In this document: piece after piece, positions 45,441 to 56,538 of the stretch
Layout of the letters: each line of letters begins with the position of its first letter
Numbering within the stretch: the stretch's first letter is position 1
Source of the DNA: Chaenocephalus aceratus
Taxonomy: Eukaryota > Chordata > Actinopteri > Perciformes > Channichthyidae
NCBI GenBank assembly: GCA_023974075.1
Contig: JAMFTG010000073.1
Span: 992,001-1,056,000, forward strand
DNA: 64,000 bases
Reading direction: 5' to 3'
Position numbers and translations under genes: made by a program
The notes under the pieces: generated by a model
What the model was told of the DNA's origin: nothing
The model's input: the letters and a program-made list of their open reading frames with translations, nothing else
Database searches by the model: none

Positions 45441-45770
45441 AGGTCACCTAATATGCAAAATGCACTTTTTGATGTCTTTTATACATAAATATGTGTCCCC
45501 GGTGTGTCAAGAGACTCACAAAGTCTCCTCCGTACCCAAATCTCTAAAAATGGGGGTACAACGGAGCTGATCCAGATTTGCTGCGTCATGACGACATTAC
45601 TAAAATGTGGGCTGGCTTTACGCCCACGGCGAAAAACGTTGCTGTATCAGAAACAATGTGCAATGTGTTTTGGAAGTAATATGGTCTGTGTTTACATTAG
45701 CAAGCATCGCTAAGCTGTACTGGAGAGAATATGTGTAAAGAAGCAGGAAATAAAACACAGACGTAAACTG
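45441..45770. mobile_element. TTAA-site MITE copy, right end missing
   Basis: TTAA (45437-45440) is followed by AGGTCACCTAATATGC. The following tract (CCCCGGTGTGTCAAGAGACT, GATCCAGATTTGCTGCGTCA, AATGTGCAATGTGTTTTGGA, GCTGTACTGGAGAGAATATG) is the inverse of 51880-52235 in the complete copy at 51585-52243. Confidence 0.7.
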
Positions 45771-46837
45771 ATGGGAGACACGCGGTTTATGTTTTTTTTT
45801 CTTGGTGGGTAGGTCCTTAGTGATTTCTTGAGTGTCCATTAGTCATTTCAGACCAACATGGCTGCCGGTCGAGATTTCCTTGATGGACACACGAATCCAC
45901 CAATCCCATGAAATGTGTTAATATTGTTGTTGGAATCTACATGAAGATAAGCCCCGCCAGCACGTCTAATTTGTGTTACGCTAGACACACAAATGACGCC
46001 GCAGTCAAAGATGATCACTATAAAAGTTGAGCAGCACCACTAGCTGGTATAACTGGTAGTTATTAGAACGTTCTGGGCTTATTTCCTGGAATTATTTGTG
46101 TATTATAAACTCTAATAAATTGACAAAAAAAGGCAACATAGTCGTTCCTATGACAACCGCTCTAAAACATCAGTGTTTGGCTGATAGATCTTCAGTGATT
46201 GGCTGTACGCACTCCACTGCGTTATGTTGGGACGCTGTTAGAGAGCTAATAGTGAGGAGGCTCTGTTGGTGCTCTTTCTACCACATCGAAGATACATCAG
46301 TGAAAAGAGAGACACATGTTGAGAGAAGTTTGAAGCTGCCTCCACATCTTCTCTCCCTCACATGTCATCTCTGCTTGAACAACCCCTCTCATCATCAGCA
46401 TCCCAATTGACATGCCTCACAAACTATTAAAGCGTCATCCCTCCCTTCCTCTCTCATTGTTTTACCCGCATCCTCTTGTTAAGCAGGTTTTCTCAGATGC
46501 TCATTAAAATCTTCTCGGGAATCGGACACGGAGAAACACAGCATACTTTCCTCCATCCTCCCAAGTCCCTGCTCACTCCCTGTTTCTCTCGCTGCCAAGA
46601 CAGCAGCCTGAAGTTGGCTGTGTTTTCTCCCATCCTCCATTTCAAGTGCTTCTGGGAAGGTTGTTGGTGAAAATACGAATACCAATAAAAGTTGTTTACC
46701 GAGCTGGACTCTAAAGGTGGATGCAGATAAAGCACGTTGGTGAGATGAAAACAAAGTCAGGAAAAGAGGAAATAGAAAAGTGCTCTCAGTAGATTGCATG
46801 TGTCTCCCCCTCCACTCCCAAACACAACGAGGGAAAC

Positions 46838-47045
46838 CTCCTCAACAGTCAAGGTCAATGTTCTTTATTAGTCATGCAACCATAGCTACAAAATAGTTAT
46901 GTCGATGAAAATCTTAGTTCACAGGCTTCTCCAACAGTGCAACACAATATTACAGAAAAACTGAAAAATATAGTGCAAGTAAATATTAAAAGTAAATGCA
47001 AAAAGAAAGGAATAGTTTAAAAAAAGTGAAATAGTGAAATAAGAG
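46838..47045 (-). mobile_element. LINE 3' tail in reverse orientation
   Basis: TCAAGGTCAATGTTCTTTAT, CATAGCTACA and AGGCTTCTCCAACAGTGCAA are the reverse complement of the tail at 38860-38962 (AATAAAGAAC...TTGA). The two are therefore copies of one LINE family on opposite strands. Confidence 0.65.
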
Positions 47046-47075
47046 TCTATATGCAAGCTATTGGAATGATATATT

Positions 47076-47820
47076 CAGGGGTGCACATAACTTTTTTGCC
47101 CAAAGGAACACCTGGAGATGTTGCTTGGTGCGCATCCTTAAAATGAAACAAACCAGACCTTTTGAGGGGTACTTGACTTTATGAACGAGGGGGGGGGGAA
47201 GGTGCGCACACTCATGAACTGTTCGCCCGTGCCTCGCAGCAGGTTTACTGTGCGGAGCGCATAAAGCAGACCCTTCACTCAATAGCGAGGGGTAGAGCGA
47301 GGGATCGCAGATGCCGTCGTGCTCGCGGACGGATTAAAAAAATTAAACCTAAATGGCTCGCGAATTATACTTTGACAGCCGTTAATATACCTGGGCGACC
47401 CGCCCAAGTAAAGTCTATGTGTGGGAAACAGGGGTGGCGCCAGGGGGTAGCTTGGAGTTACTATAGCAACTCCAACAATTGGCCTAGCAACGGCTTAGCA
47501 ACCCCATTGTTTTGTTATGAAAATGTATCTATACACATTCTCGCGAGATCTATCAGGGGTTGTTGTAAGTTAAAGCGCAAACTGTTACTTGGCTAATGTT
47601 GTTATAATTCTCAGTATGTGAACACAGATCGAAAATGGAAAGATTTCTCACAAGTCAGCGTACACGACCGCGATCTCCAACGGAGCAGGGTGTATTGGTA
47701 TTATACAAAAATATTGTAGGAGCACTGAAACAGTGTTCAAATTCTACTTTTACAAACTTAAGTAGTTTTTTATGGACAACTTTACAACTTTACCATTCAA
47801 TCTCGTCCAACTGATCTTGC
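47076..47820 (+). mobile_element. Possible hAT 5' part with a short transposase-like start
   Basis: CAGGGGTGCACATAACTTTT at 47076 is a hAT-like terminus. From ATG 47635 a 60-codon frame begins MERFLTSQRTRPRSPTEQG, a start reminiscent of hAT/ZMYM-like transposases with a Lys/Arg/Ser-Pro leader. No right terminus or TSD is seen before the LINE at 48105, and no catalytic domain. A CpG-rich block of GCGAGCG words follows (47935-48075). Confidence 0.3.
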
Positions 47821-47934
47821 AGCTGTCACTCCTCGGCTTTTGGTAGTTCAGGCATTTATCAAACCTGGCAACTCTGGGCTTCCTTGCAGCTGTCAATCAA
47901 AGTCCAGTAGCTCTGCCCCAAAGTGTCAGAAACT

Positions 47935-48075
47935 TTTCACGCGCGCGTAGACAGACTCCGCGAGCGAGTGAGGCTGACACTCCCGCGAGCGAGCAAGAGG
48001 GCTGTCTCTCTCGCGAGCGGGGGTTTAATCTGCGCGCGAGGGTCATTTTATGCGCGTGTTAAAGCACATTTTCCG
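47935..48075. repeat. CpG-rich block with GCGAGCG/GCGCGCG words
   Basis: GAGCGAG, GCGCGCG and TCGCGAGCG words recur with irregular spacing, in strong contrast to the AT-rich surroundings. It may be a CpG-rich promoter relic of a mobile element. Confidence 0.4.
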
Positions 48076-48104
48076 CTCGTGAGTAGCTTGTTTTACGCAC
48101 TAGA

Positions 48105-49335
48105 ATATTGACCCAAATCTGACTCCATAGTAACGCCTGCCAGATGGCAGCAGACAGAGCAGTTTGTGGCTGGGGTGATGGGGGTCTTTGATAATCCGTA
48201 GGGATTTCTTCCTGAGCCGCTGGGAGTAAAGGTCCTCCATGGATGGCAGCTCCGTTCTGGTGATGTTCTGTGCAGTTTTCACCACCCTCTGTAAAGCCTT
48301 ACGATTGAGGGCGGTGCAGCTGCCATACCAGGCCGTGATGCAGCCAGTCAGGATGCTCTCTATGGTGCACCTGTAGAAGTTGCAGAGTATCCTGGAGTCC
48401 ATGTTTTTGTCCATGTTTGAGTCCATGTTTTTGGAGTCCTCCTCAGCCTGCGGAGGAAGAAGAGCCGCTGTCGAGCTTTTTTGGTGATGGTGGTGGTGTG
48501 AAGAGTCCATGTCAGGTCCTCAGTGATGTGGACACCGAGGAACCTGAAGCTGCTGACTATCTCCACCGTAGTCCCATTGATGGTTATGGGGGTGTGTCCC
48601 TCTCCCTGCTGCTTCCTGTAATCCACAATCAGCTCATTTGTTTTGCTGACGTTGAGATGGAGGTTGTTATTCTGGCACCAAGATGTCAGGTTTTCAACCT
48701 CCTCTCTGTACGCCGTCTCGTCGTCGTCTGTGATCTGGCAGATGACGATGGTGTTGGAGCTGTGTATGGCCACGCAGTCGTGTGTGAACAGGGAGTAGAG
48801 GAGAGGGCTGAGCACGCAGCCTTGAGGGGCACCGGTGTTGAGGATCAGGGAGGAGGATGTGATGTTTCCCACCCGCACTGCCTGGGGTCTGCCCGTCAGG
48901 AAGTTCAGGATCCAGTCACAGAGGGCACTGTTGAGCCCGAGGTCTCTGAGCTTGATGGCCAGCTTGGAGGGCACAATGGTGTTTAAAGCTGAACTGTAAT
49001 CAATGAACAGCATTCTCACATTTGTGTTCCTGTTCCTCTGGTCCAGGTGTGAGAGGGCAGTGTGGATGGTGAGGGCTATGGCGTCGTCTGTGGACCTGTT
49101 TGCTCTCTAGGCAAACTGCAGGGGGTCCAGAGAGTCAGGGAGGGAGGAGGTGATGAATGATTTGACTAACCGCTCAAAGCACTTCATTATGACGGAGGTG
49201 AGAGCTACTGGGCGTTAATCGTTGGGGCTGGTGATTTTTGTCTTTTTGGGGACAGGAACGATAGTGGAGTGTTTAAGACATGTGGGGACAACAGACTGCA
49301 GCAGGGACCTGTTGAAGATGTATGTGAACACCTAT
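48105..49335 (-). pseudogene. L2/CR1-group LINE reverse transcriptase, catalytic box deleted
   Basis: From 49335 downwards the minus strand reads (with two stops) [60 protein letters not shown], then an open frame [20 protein letters not shown]...[20 protein letters not shown]. The expected FADD catalytic segment after SSNTIV is absent (about 10 residues), the text going straight to [42 protein letters not shown] and [17 protein letters not shown] text follow. A short tandem duplication of ACATGGAC units at 48399-48432 shifts the frame into [20 protein letters not shown]...PSHKLLCLLPSGRRY. The 5' part of ORF2 is missing. Confidence 0.8.
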
Positions 49336-49740
49336 GTCAGTCAAGGTAAAGATAACACATGTGGGAATGTATTCATCTCCTAAATGTAGTGGATCATAAC
49401 ATATATAATACATCTGCAAATATTGTGTTTTTTTAGGAGCATTTGAAAAACCTGCATGAAAAACCTGTGGGGAAATTCCAGTTATTGTAAAAAAAGGCGA
49501 GAGGCAGAGCAGAGAGAGCCGATCTAAGCTAAGCTAACCAAGCTTTTCCACTACCCAGCATGCTCCTGGCTTTTGTATTTGCAGAAATAGCTGAAATAAG
49601 ACTTAGGCCTGCATCTTTATTGCAACCTGGCTCAATGGAAACCTGGATCAGTCTCCCACTGAGGAGCTGACTGCAGACAGAGTAAGGACCAGAGGAGGCC
49701 GGCTGTGATTACATCAATGATGCTCCGTGCTCAAACCTTT

Positions 49741-49935
49741 CAAGGTCACCTATTATGCAAAATCCACTTTTTCATGTATTTTCTACATAAACATGTGTCC
49801 CCTCTGTGTAAAGAGACTCTGAATGTTTCAGGAAAAAAGATTCTCTCTCTTTTTGTCCTGATCCATTTAAAAACCTGTCTGAAAATGAGCTGATCAGATT
49901 TTGGTCACTTTATGATGTCATAACGATTTTTTGGC
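49741..49935. mobile_element. MITE fragment (AGGTCACCTATTATGC type)
   Basis: AAGGTCACCTATTATGCAAA, AACATGTGTCCCCTCTGTGT and AAAGAGACTC match the left part of the 45441 element. The right part is missing. Confidence 0.55.
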
Positions 49936-50559
49936 TTGTGTAAAAAGTTGATTGTGATTTATAAAGGTAAAACGGCGTAGGACGTGCGTGCGCAGTGTTT
50001 TATAAATAGGAATATTTTTGTGCGTATTTACTTGCTTTGTCCTACGTACGCCACCTTCCCACATGAATCCTACGCAAAGCTTTATAAATTAGGCCCCTGG
50101 TCTCCCTTGATATCGTGAAAGGCTTGATGTGGGTCCATCAGCGCACAAAGAAGCAGTGTTTTCTTCACTTTAATTCTTAATAGCTGCTTCTGAAGGAGGG
50201 TTTTATTTCAGGCAATCAACTCAGTGGTTATCCATTGAGTGTTTTGTCCACCATCCCCAGTAAGGTCTTTATCACACCGCTGAACAGAAATCTGAACTGA
50301 ACCCTCTTCCAGGAGGTCTCCAGCAGATATCAATGCTAGAATTAAAGGAATTCACTGTCATTAGACTTTATCTCCACTGGATTTCTAAAGGTTTTTTACT
50401 CTGGACCCACAAATCAGCTGCTCATTGTCCACTGGCTCAGCCCCGTCCAGCTGTAAAAATGCAAGTACAACCTCTCCAGAAGAAACTTTGTTTTCACTGT
50501 GTTGTTTTAAACGTTTGTATTGTAGAAAAGACTGTTGCCCCTCAATCTCACACATGAAT

Positions 50560-50760
50560 AGCAGCAACATTTTTAAGCAATATGAATTGACTTTGCCCAG
50601 AACAGAAACAGCTCTTATTAAAGTTACCAATGATTGACTGCTTGCAGCAGATCCTGGGGCTTTTTCAATTTGAAATCTGTTCGATTTGAGTTGTACATTT
50701 ATTATCACACAGACAATCTTATAAATTGTCTTGAAAACTGAGTTGCTATTAACGACATTT
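50560..50760 (+). pseudogene. Degraded non-LTR reverse transcriptase trace
   Basis: RTETALIKVTND in the frame ending at 50637 matches the H-x-TETAL(L/I)KV(T/L)ND segment that opens the RT domain of many fish LINEs. A nearby frame (CAGCAGATCCTGGGGCTTTTTC) translates as AADPGAFSI, the expected continuation with a frame shift. No catalytic motif is retained. Low confidence, because the match is short. Confidence 0.35.
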
Positions 50761-51584
50761 TCTGGTGTTATGGATTGACTCTGATATTAAATGCTGGATC
50801 TCACAACACTTCCTGTGGCTCAATGAGACCATTTCACTCCTCTTATATCACTGTTACTTGACCTGTTTTCATCATACACTCTGTTTAATGAAAGTCTTAT
50901 TGTTGTTGTGTTTTTACCATGTTTTGTTAAGCTTTGTAATGGGACCCTGTTTGGGGCACAGCTCATGTTTTCTTCCAGCTTTCAATTTGAATAATCGTTC
51001 AGTCTCTCTCTGTTGGGTCAAAAATCGATGTGTTCCACTGAACGTGCCCCCTAGTTTGCATTTAGTTTGCATCCTTTCTGCATTTGCAGATGTTTTTTTG
51101 TTGCATTTGTTTTGGGAGTTTGTGTGTTTATTTGCAGGGTGTTTACTGCTTATGTTTGGTCTTGGCACTGTTGAAGCACATTTGCACATGTCGGCCTCTA
51201 TACTTTGTAACTGTTTTGAAGTGCTTTTCAAATAAAGTTAATTCTCAATATTTATTTTTCAATATATTAGATGATGGAGACAACATTTTTCTATAACTAA
51301 CACTCTATTTACATGTAATACTATTAAAGCACCGGGGGCAGAGTCTGGTAGAGCCCTTCAATGTCAACCTCTGCTTCTCTGCATTCTTTGTGAGTCGGCC
51401 CTAAAAGGCAGTGGTCACATTTCATTTAGTTCAACCTTCGACCACTATAGATAGAGCGGTAAGTAAATGACTCAGGCACAATGTGTTCTTTCACTAAATG
51501 TATTTTATTATTAGATTGTAAAATAATGATAATAGAGGACATGTTTTGTACAACTGTATGTTGGGTTTTTCTGCATTGACTTAA

Positions 51585-52243
51585 AGGTGTCCTATCATGC
51601 TATTTTTAGGCATATATTATGGGTCTCAGATATATACAAATATATAAAAAACATGTCTATGATGTGTTTTGCTCAAAATACCAAACAGATCATACATTTT
51701 AGACATCCCTCATATCCCTCTACTTCAGCCCTGTTAGAGAAACGCTGATCTGAATCCTTAGCTTGGAAACAATTATACGAGATACAGCTAAATGCTGCCG
51801 TGATTAAACGCCATATCATGTTCCAAACCACATCAAGGATTATTTCTGAAACAGTATGGAGCTCAAATGCTTTCTCTCTCGCAGGTTTATTTCCTGCTTC
51901 TTTACACATATTCTCTCCAGTACAGGTTAGCTCTGAGTGTTAGCGATGCTTGCTAATGTAAACAAAGACCATATTACGTCCAAAACACATCGCACATTGT
52001 TTCTGATACAGCGAGGTTTCTGATAGGGCCGTGGGTGTAAAGCCCGCCCACATTTCCGACATTACGTCATGTCGGCAGCAAATCTGGATCAGCTCCGTTG
52101 CACCCCCGTTTTTAGAGATGTGGGTACGGAGGAAAAGAGATAGGGTTTTATTTCCGGACTCTTTGTGAGTTCCCTGACACACCGGGGACACATATTTAAG
52201 TAGAAAATAAATAAACAAGTGCATTTTGCATGACAGGTACCCT
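51585..52243. mobile_element. Complete TTAA-site MITE
   Basis: TTAA at 51581-51584 and 52244-52247 flanks AGGTGTCCTATCATGC...GCATGACAGGTACCCT, an imperfect 16-bp TIR. This fits a piggyBac- or Kolobok-type non-autonomous element. It contains no gene. Part of it (GATTATTTCTGAAACAGTATGG, 51838-51861) recurs inverted at 61968-61992. Confidence 0.8.
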
Positions 52244-52276
52244 TTAAAGAAGGAGGTTAAATTAATAATCATCATA

Positions 52277-53890
52277 CACTGAACAAAAATATAAATGCAA
52301 CACTTTTATTTTTGCTCCCATTTTTCATGATAAACTCAAAGATCTAAAAGATTTTCTAGATACACAAAATAACCATTTCTCTCAAATATTGTTCAGAAAT
52401 CTGAAAAAATCTGTGATAGTGAGCACTTCTCCTTTGCCGAGATAATCCATCCCACCTCACAGGTGTGGCATATCAAGATGCTGATTAGACAGCATGATTA
52501 TTGCACAGGTGTGCCTTAGGCTGGCCACAATAAAAGGCCACTCTAAAATGTTCAGTTTTATCACACAGCACAATGCCACAGATGTCGCAAGTTTTGAGGG
52601 AGCGTGCAATTGGCATGTTGACAGCAGGAATGTCCACCAGAGCTGTTGCCCGTGAATTGAATGTTCATTTCTCTACCATAAGCTGTCTCCAAAGGCGTTT
52701 CAGAAACTTTGGCAGTACATCCAACCGGCCTCACAACCGCAGACCACGTGTAACCACACCAGCCCAGGATCTCCACATCCAGCATGTTCACCTCCAAGAT
52801 CGTCTGAGACCAGCCACTCGGACAGCTGCTGCAACAATCGGTTTGCATAACCAAAGAAATTCTGCACAAACTGTCAGAAACCGTCTCAGGGAAGCTCATC
52901 TGCATGCTCGTCGTCCTCATCGGGGTCTCGACCTGACTCCGGTTCGTCGTCGTAACCGACTTGAGTGGGCAAATGCTCACATTCGATGGCGTTGGAGAGG
53001 TGTTCTCTTCACGGATGAATCCCGGTTTTCACTGTTCAGGGCAGATGGCAGACAGCGTGTGTGGCGTCGTGTGGGTGAGCGGTTTTCTGATGTCAATGTT
53101 GTGAATCGAGTGGCCCGTGGTGGTGGGATTATGGTATGGGCAGGCGTATGTTATCGACGACGAACACAGGTGCATTTTATTGATGGCATTGTGAATGCTC
53201 AGAGATACCGTGACGAGATCCTGAGGCCCATTGTTGTGCCATTCATCCACGACCATCACCTCATGTTGCAGCATGATAATGCACGGCCCCATGTTGCAAG
53301 GATCTGTACACAATTCCTGGAGGCTGAAAACATCCCAGTTCTTGCATGGCCAGCATACTCACCGGACATGTCACACATTGAGCATGTTTGGGATGCTCTG
53401 GATCGGCGTATATGACAGCGTGTTCAAGTTCCTGCCAATATCCAGCAACTTCGCACAGCCATTGAAGAGGAGTGGACCAACATTCCACAGGCCACAATCA
53501 ACAACCTGATCAACTCTATGCGAAGGAGATGTGTTGCACTGCGTGAGGCAAATGGTGGTCACACCAGATACTGACTGGTTTTCGGACCCCCCCAGACCCC
53601 CCCAATAAAGCAAAACTGCACGAGTGGCCTTTTATTGTGGCCAGCCTAAGGCACACCTGTGCAATAATCATGCTGTCTAATCAGCATCTTGATATGCCAC
53701 ACCTGTGAGGTGGGATGGATTATCTCGGCAAAGGAGAAGTGCTCACTATCACAGATCTTTTCAGATTTGTGAACAATATTTGAGATAAATGGTTATTTTG
53801 TGTATATAGAAAATGTTTTAGATCTTTGAGTTCATCTCATGAAAAATGGGAGCAAAAACAAAAGTGTTGCATTTATATTTTTGTTCGGTG
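52277..53890 (+). mobile_element. Tc1/mariner transposon with long TIRs
   Basis: It is flanked by TA (52275-52276, 53891-53892) and bounded by CACTGAACAAAAATATAAAT and its inverse (ATATTTTTGTTCGGTG). The inverted arms extend about 270 bases (52277-52545; 53620-53890) with only scattered mismatches, including ACCTCACAGGTGTGGCATAT and TTAGGCTGGCCACAATAAAA. A full-length transposase frame of 333 codons lies between. This is the best-preserved element in the window. Confidence 0.95.
52573..53574 (+). pseudogene. Tc1-type DD34E transposase, one nonsense codon
   Basis: The ATG at 52573 starts MPQMSQVLRERAIGMLTAGM; two helix-turn-helix (paired-like) segments follow (STRAVARELNVHFSTISCLQ; AQTVRNRLREAHLHARRP). 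The catalytic residues are D in VLFTDESRFSLF, D in LQHDNARPH and E in SHIEHVWD, the last two separated by 34 residues. The frame runs without any indel to TGA 53572-53574 (GGHTRY end). The sole lesion is TGA at 53413-53415 after DRRI, where related transposases have Arg (CGA), so a single C-to-T CpG change explains it. The enzyme would cut and paste at TA sites in the nucleus; this copy would give a protein truncated after the catalytic core. Confidence 0.93.
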
Positions 53891-53892
53891 TA

Positions 53893-55516
53893 ATAATAAT
53901 AATACATACAAGTGCTTTAACAGGTGATATGACATGAAACACACATTATAAAGATAGTGTGGGGAAACATAGCAGTTGGACACATTAAAGAAACTGGTGC
54001 CTCCTGTTGTGCTACGTCTGCTTCACAAGTTGAGCAAATAGAGGCCCTCCGCATTTGGAATGATCTTTGTTTTGCATTGTAGTTTTTGTTGTAAACACTG
54101 TACATGAGTGGGCCTGAGCGTGTCACCATTTTAGCACTCTATTGACTGAGTAGTTAGCAGTGGTTGGCAGGAAGCTGTGTTCTTGCCCGGTGGGTCTTCA
54201 TTTGGATTTCATTTGACAGTAATAACATGACTGTATCAATCACATGACATCATCAATCATCACATGACCACACCTGACTGTAATGATTACATGGCTTGGC
54301 TATTGATGATCACATTCATTATTATTAATTAGTGTTGAATACTTTAACAATCAAATGACCCTCTCAATCACAAGTTACCAAGATATTTCTGTCATTCACA
54401 AAATAACCTCTTCCACTCAATTTAATATTTTAAAGTATTATTTTAAGGCAAAAGGAAATGATTTAATATTCTATTTTGAAATATTTTTCTACAGGATATT
54501 GTTTTACTTGTATGTGTGCTCCTGCATTTATCCTCTTATATTTCGCATTACAATCGCCATTTTCCCTAAATAGTATATGTCTAGAAATACAGGCAATGCT
54601 AACTAAAACTGGCACTGAGTGGCAAAAACAACGGTCTTCAGGTTCATCTGGGTAGTCTCACACACAAGGAAACACACATAGGTACCGTCGGATCTCCAGA
54701 GATTAATTTTGTTAATTGATCGGCTGAAACTGAACGTCTTCCATCACTTCCTGTATCTTTCTCTTCTCTTCTCGGCTGGCTCTGTGACCTCTAACTTTTG
54801 ATATGATACTATTTGTTTCTACTTTTAATTTCATTATTAATAAGAGTTCCACATAGTTTAGTTTATTGAATGAGACTGAATAATTCATATCACTTCATTT
54901 TGTCGATAAGGGTGAGAATAATCTAATGTCAGATGAATACTGATCACATACAATTAGTATGAATTGTATGTTTATAACACAATTTTAATTATGCAGTTGA
55001 ATGTTTTCATAACTTTTGTGTGTATGCAAGATACAAAATTAAAAAAGCTATTTGGAGCCATTCCTATTCTCCACTTTGTAATACCCTCAATCATTTGATC
55101 CATTCTCTATCTATAGCCTGGTGCACTCTTCAGTGCAGCTCACAGTTTCTTTCCTCAAATAATACAAGACATTATGAAGAGGGTTAGGTGGAGGAAGTGC
55201 TGCCCCCCCCCCCTCCTCCCCCTCAACACCCACCTTATTACAGAGGCATCTTCATCAAGGTCTGGGCCCATTAAATACATCATTGGATCGGTGATTAAAA
55301 ATGAAAAAGACTTAAACACAGTGATCAAACATTTAATAGGTTAACAGGCTTAAAATATCAGAGCTCTCTCAACCTGATCTCACTGGGGGAAAGAGGAAGG
55401 AAGTGGGGGGGAGGAGAGATACCTGGGAACAATTTGTGACATTGTTTAGGCTACTACAAAATATTATATTTTAAATTCAAAGGAGCTTCATATGAAAGAC
55501 ATCTTAAAGAAGAAAA
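53893..55516. other. Unassigned AT-rich DNA
   Basis: No supported coding frame. The stretch 54240-54310 repeats CACATGAC(A/C)-like words. A C-run with CCTCC words lies at 55203-55226. No terminal repeats found. Confidence 0.3.
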
Positions 55517-55770
55517 AACGTCGGGTTACGTATTGTAACCCGACGTTATATTAGCACAGGCGGAGCCCTCTACTGGACTCTATGGGGTACTACCTTATCA
55601 TGCAAGCATTCACCTACTGAGATTTATATGGATAAAAGGCCTCGCCTCCTGACCACCATCCTACACCACTCTTCAGCGAGCGGTATAGGACAGACAGTGC
55701 CCCAAGGTAGAGGGCTCCGCCTGTGCTAATACAACAAGGGTTACAATACGTAACCCAACGTTATATCTCT
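55517..55770. repeat. Snap-back inverted repeat in the DIRS terminal region
   Basis: 55518-55573 (ACGTCGGGTTACGTATTG ... GCACAGGCGGAGCCCTCTAC) is near-identical to the reverse complement of 55707-55761 (GTAGAGGGCTCCGCCTGTGC ... AATACGTAACCCAACGT). The roughly 130 bases between them are the ITR section shared with the other end (61033-61210). An internal complementary region next to a terminal repeat is the signature of DIRS1-type elements. Confidence 0.8.
55519..55545. repeat. Perfect 11-bp hairpin at the 3' end of the DIRS element
   Basis: CGTCGGGTTAC, loop GTATT, GTAACCCGACG. It lies at the outer edge of the terminal repeat. The same text recurs inverted at 55735-55761, so the end region can fold both locally and with the inner copy. 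Confidence 0.85.
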
Positions 55771-55789
55771 CACAGGCTCCGCCCTCTAC

Positions 55790-56538
55790 TGGACCCTATG
55801 GGTACAGTGGGCGGAGCCCCGATGTATGCACGCACTGTCATCCAGCCCACCGTTCCACCTCACTGTCCCTGACCGGCTTTAGCAGCCACTGCGCCTCACT
55901 CACCTCCCCCTCGGTTGTAACCGTGGAGAAGTCTGGGCTGCGGCCGATAGAGCACACCCTGACGCGCTTGCCTTGCGAAAAAAAGTGTGCTGAAAAAAAC
56001 AGTGCTGAGGGCTCCCCTGCGTCCAACTATAGGCAGACGGGGAAAAACCCCCAGCCCTGTATGGGTTTACTATGCACTCTCCCTCCTGAGTCTCTAAAGA
56101 GCACGGGGAGAATGCAAGTGCCCCCTATGTCCCCACACTCAAACACTGACCCTTTGCAGAGTGTGTAGGGACTATCGTATGGAGGGCTCTCCCCCTCCTG
56201 CCCCCATGCAGGCGAGGGGAGCCCTCCAGTCCTGAAAAGGGCCCAGAGCACCCCACGTCCCCCGCGACCCTCCAGGGGTCCGGAGAAACGTAAGGGCATT
56301 TTACGCCCGGGGAGAGGGTCAGATGCCCACTGACCAACAGCCCCCCCCCTCCTCACCAGTCCTGTGTTGCCCCAGCAAGCACAGACGTTGAGAAAGAGCC
56401 AGACATATCCAAGAGATAACACTTTATGAAGGGGCCTGGTGTTGACCAAGACGCCGCCGTGCATATATCCTCCACACTCGCCCGTTGAATAAGGCTGTTG
56501 ATGCAGCCACAGCTCGTGTGGAGTGCGCACGGACCCCC
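55790..56538. repeat. Direct repeat, copy 1 (native 3' region of the DIRS element)
   Basis: The 749-bp block is repeated at 58087-58836 with fewer than ten differences (for example CCTTGCG/CCTCGCG, one extra C in the C-run, ATATCC/ATATGC). It covers the end of the recombinase gene and the 3' non-coding region up to the start of the ITR. Confidence 0.92.

Noticed and set aside
48417..48986. 189-codon plus-strand ORF
   Set aside because: It is the antisense of the LINE reverse transcriptase on the minus strand; the minus strand carries the RT motifs.
50765..51235. 156-codon ORF with hydrophobic Leu/Cys/Phe-rich text
   Set aside because: Composition is that of translated T-rich DNA; no start context, domain or partner exon, and it follows a degraded LINE trace.
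53413..53415. TGA in the Tc1 transposase as a recoded (selenocysteine) codon
   Set aside because: A CGA-to-TGA CpG transition at an Arg position explains it, and no selenocysteine element or Cys homologue is expected in this family.
56027..56349. C-terminal part of the 522-codon recombinase frame
   Set aside because: It reads into the 3' terminal region after frame shifts; the real end (HSTR, Tyr box) lies in other frames, so it is not part of a natural protein.
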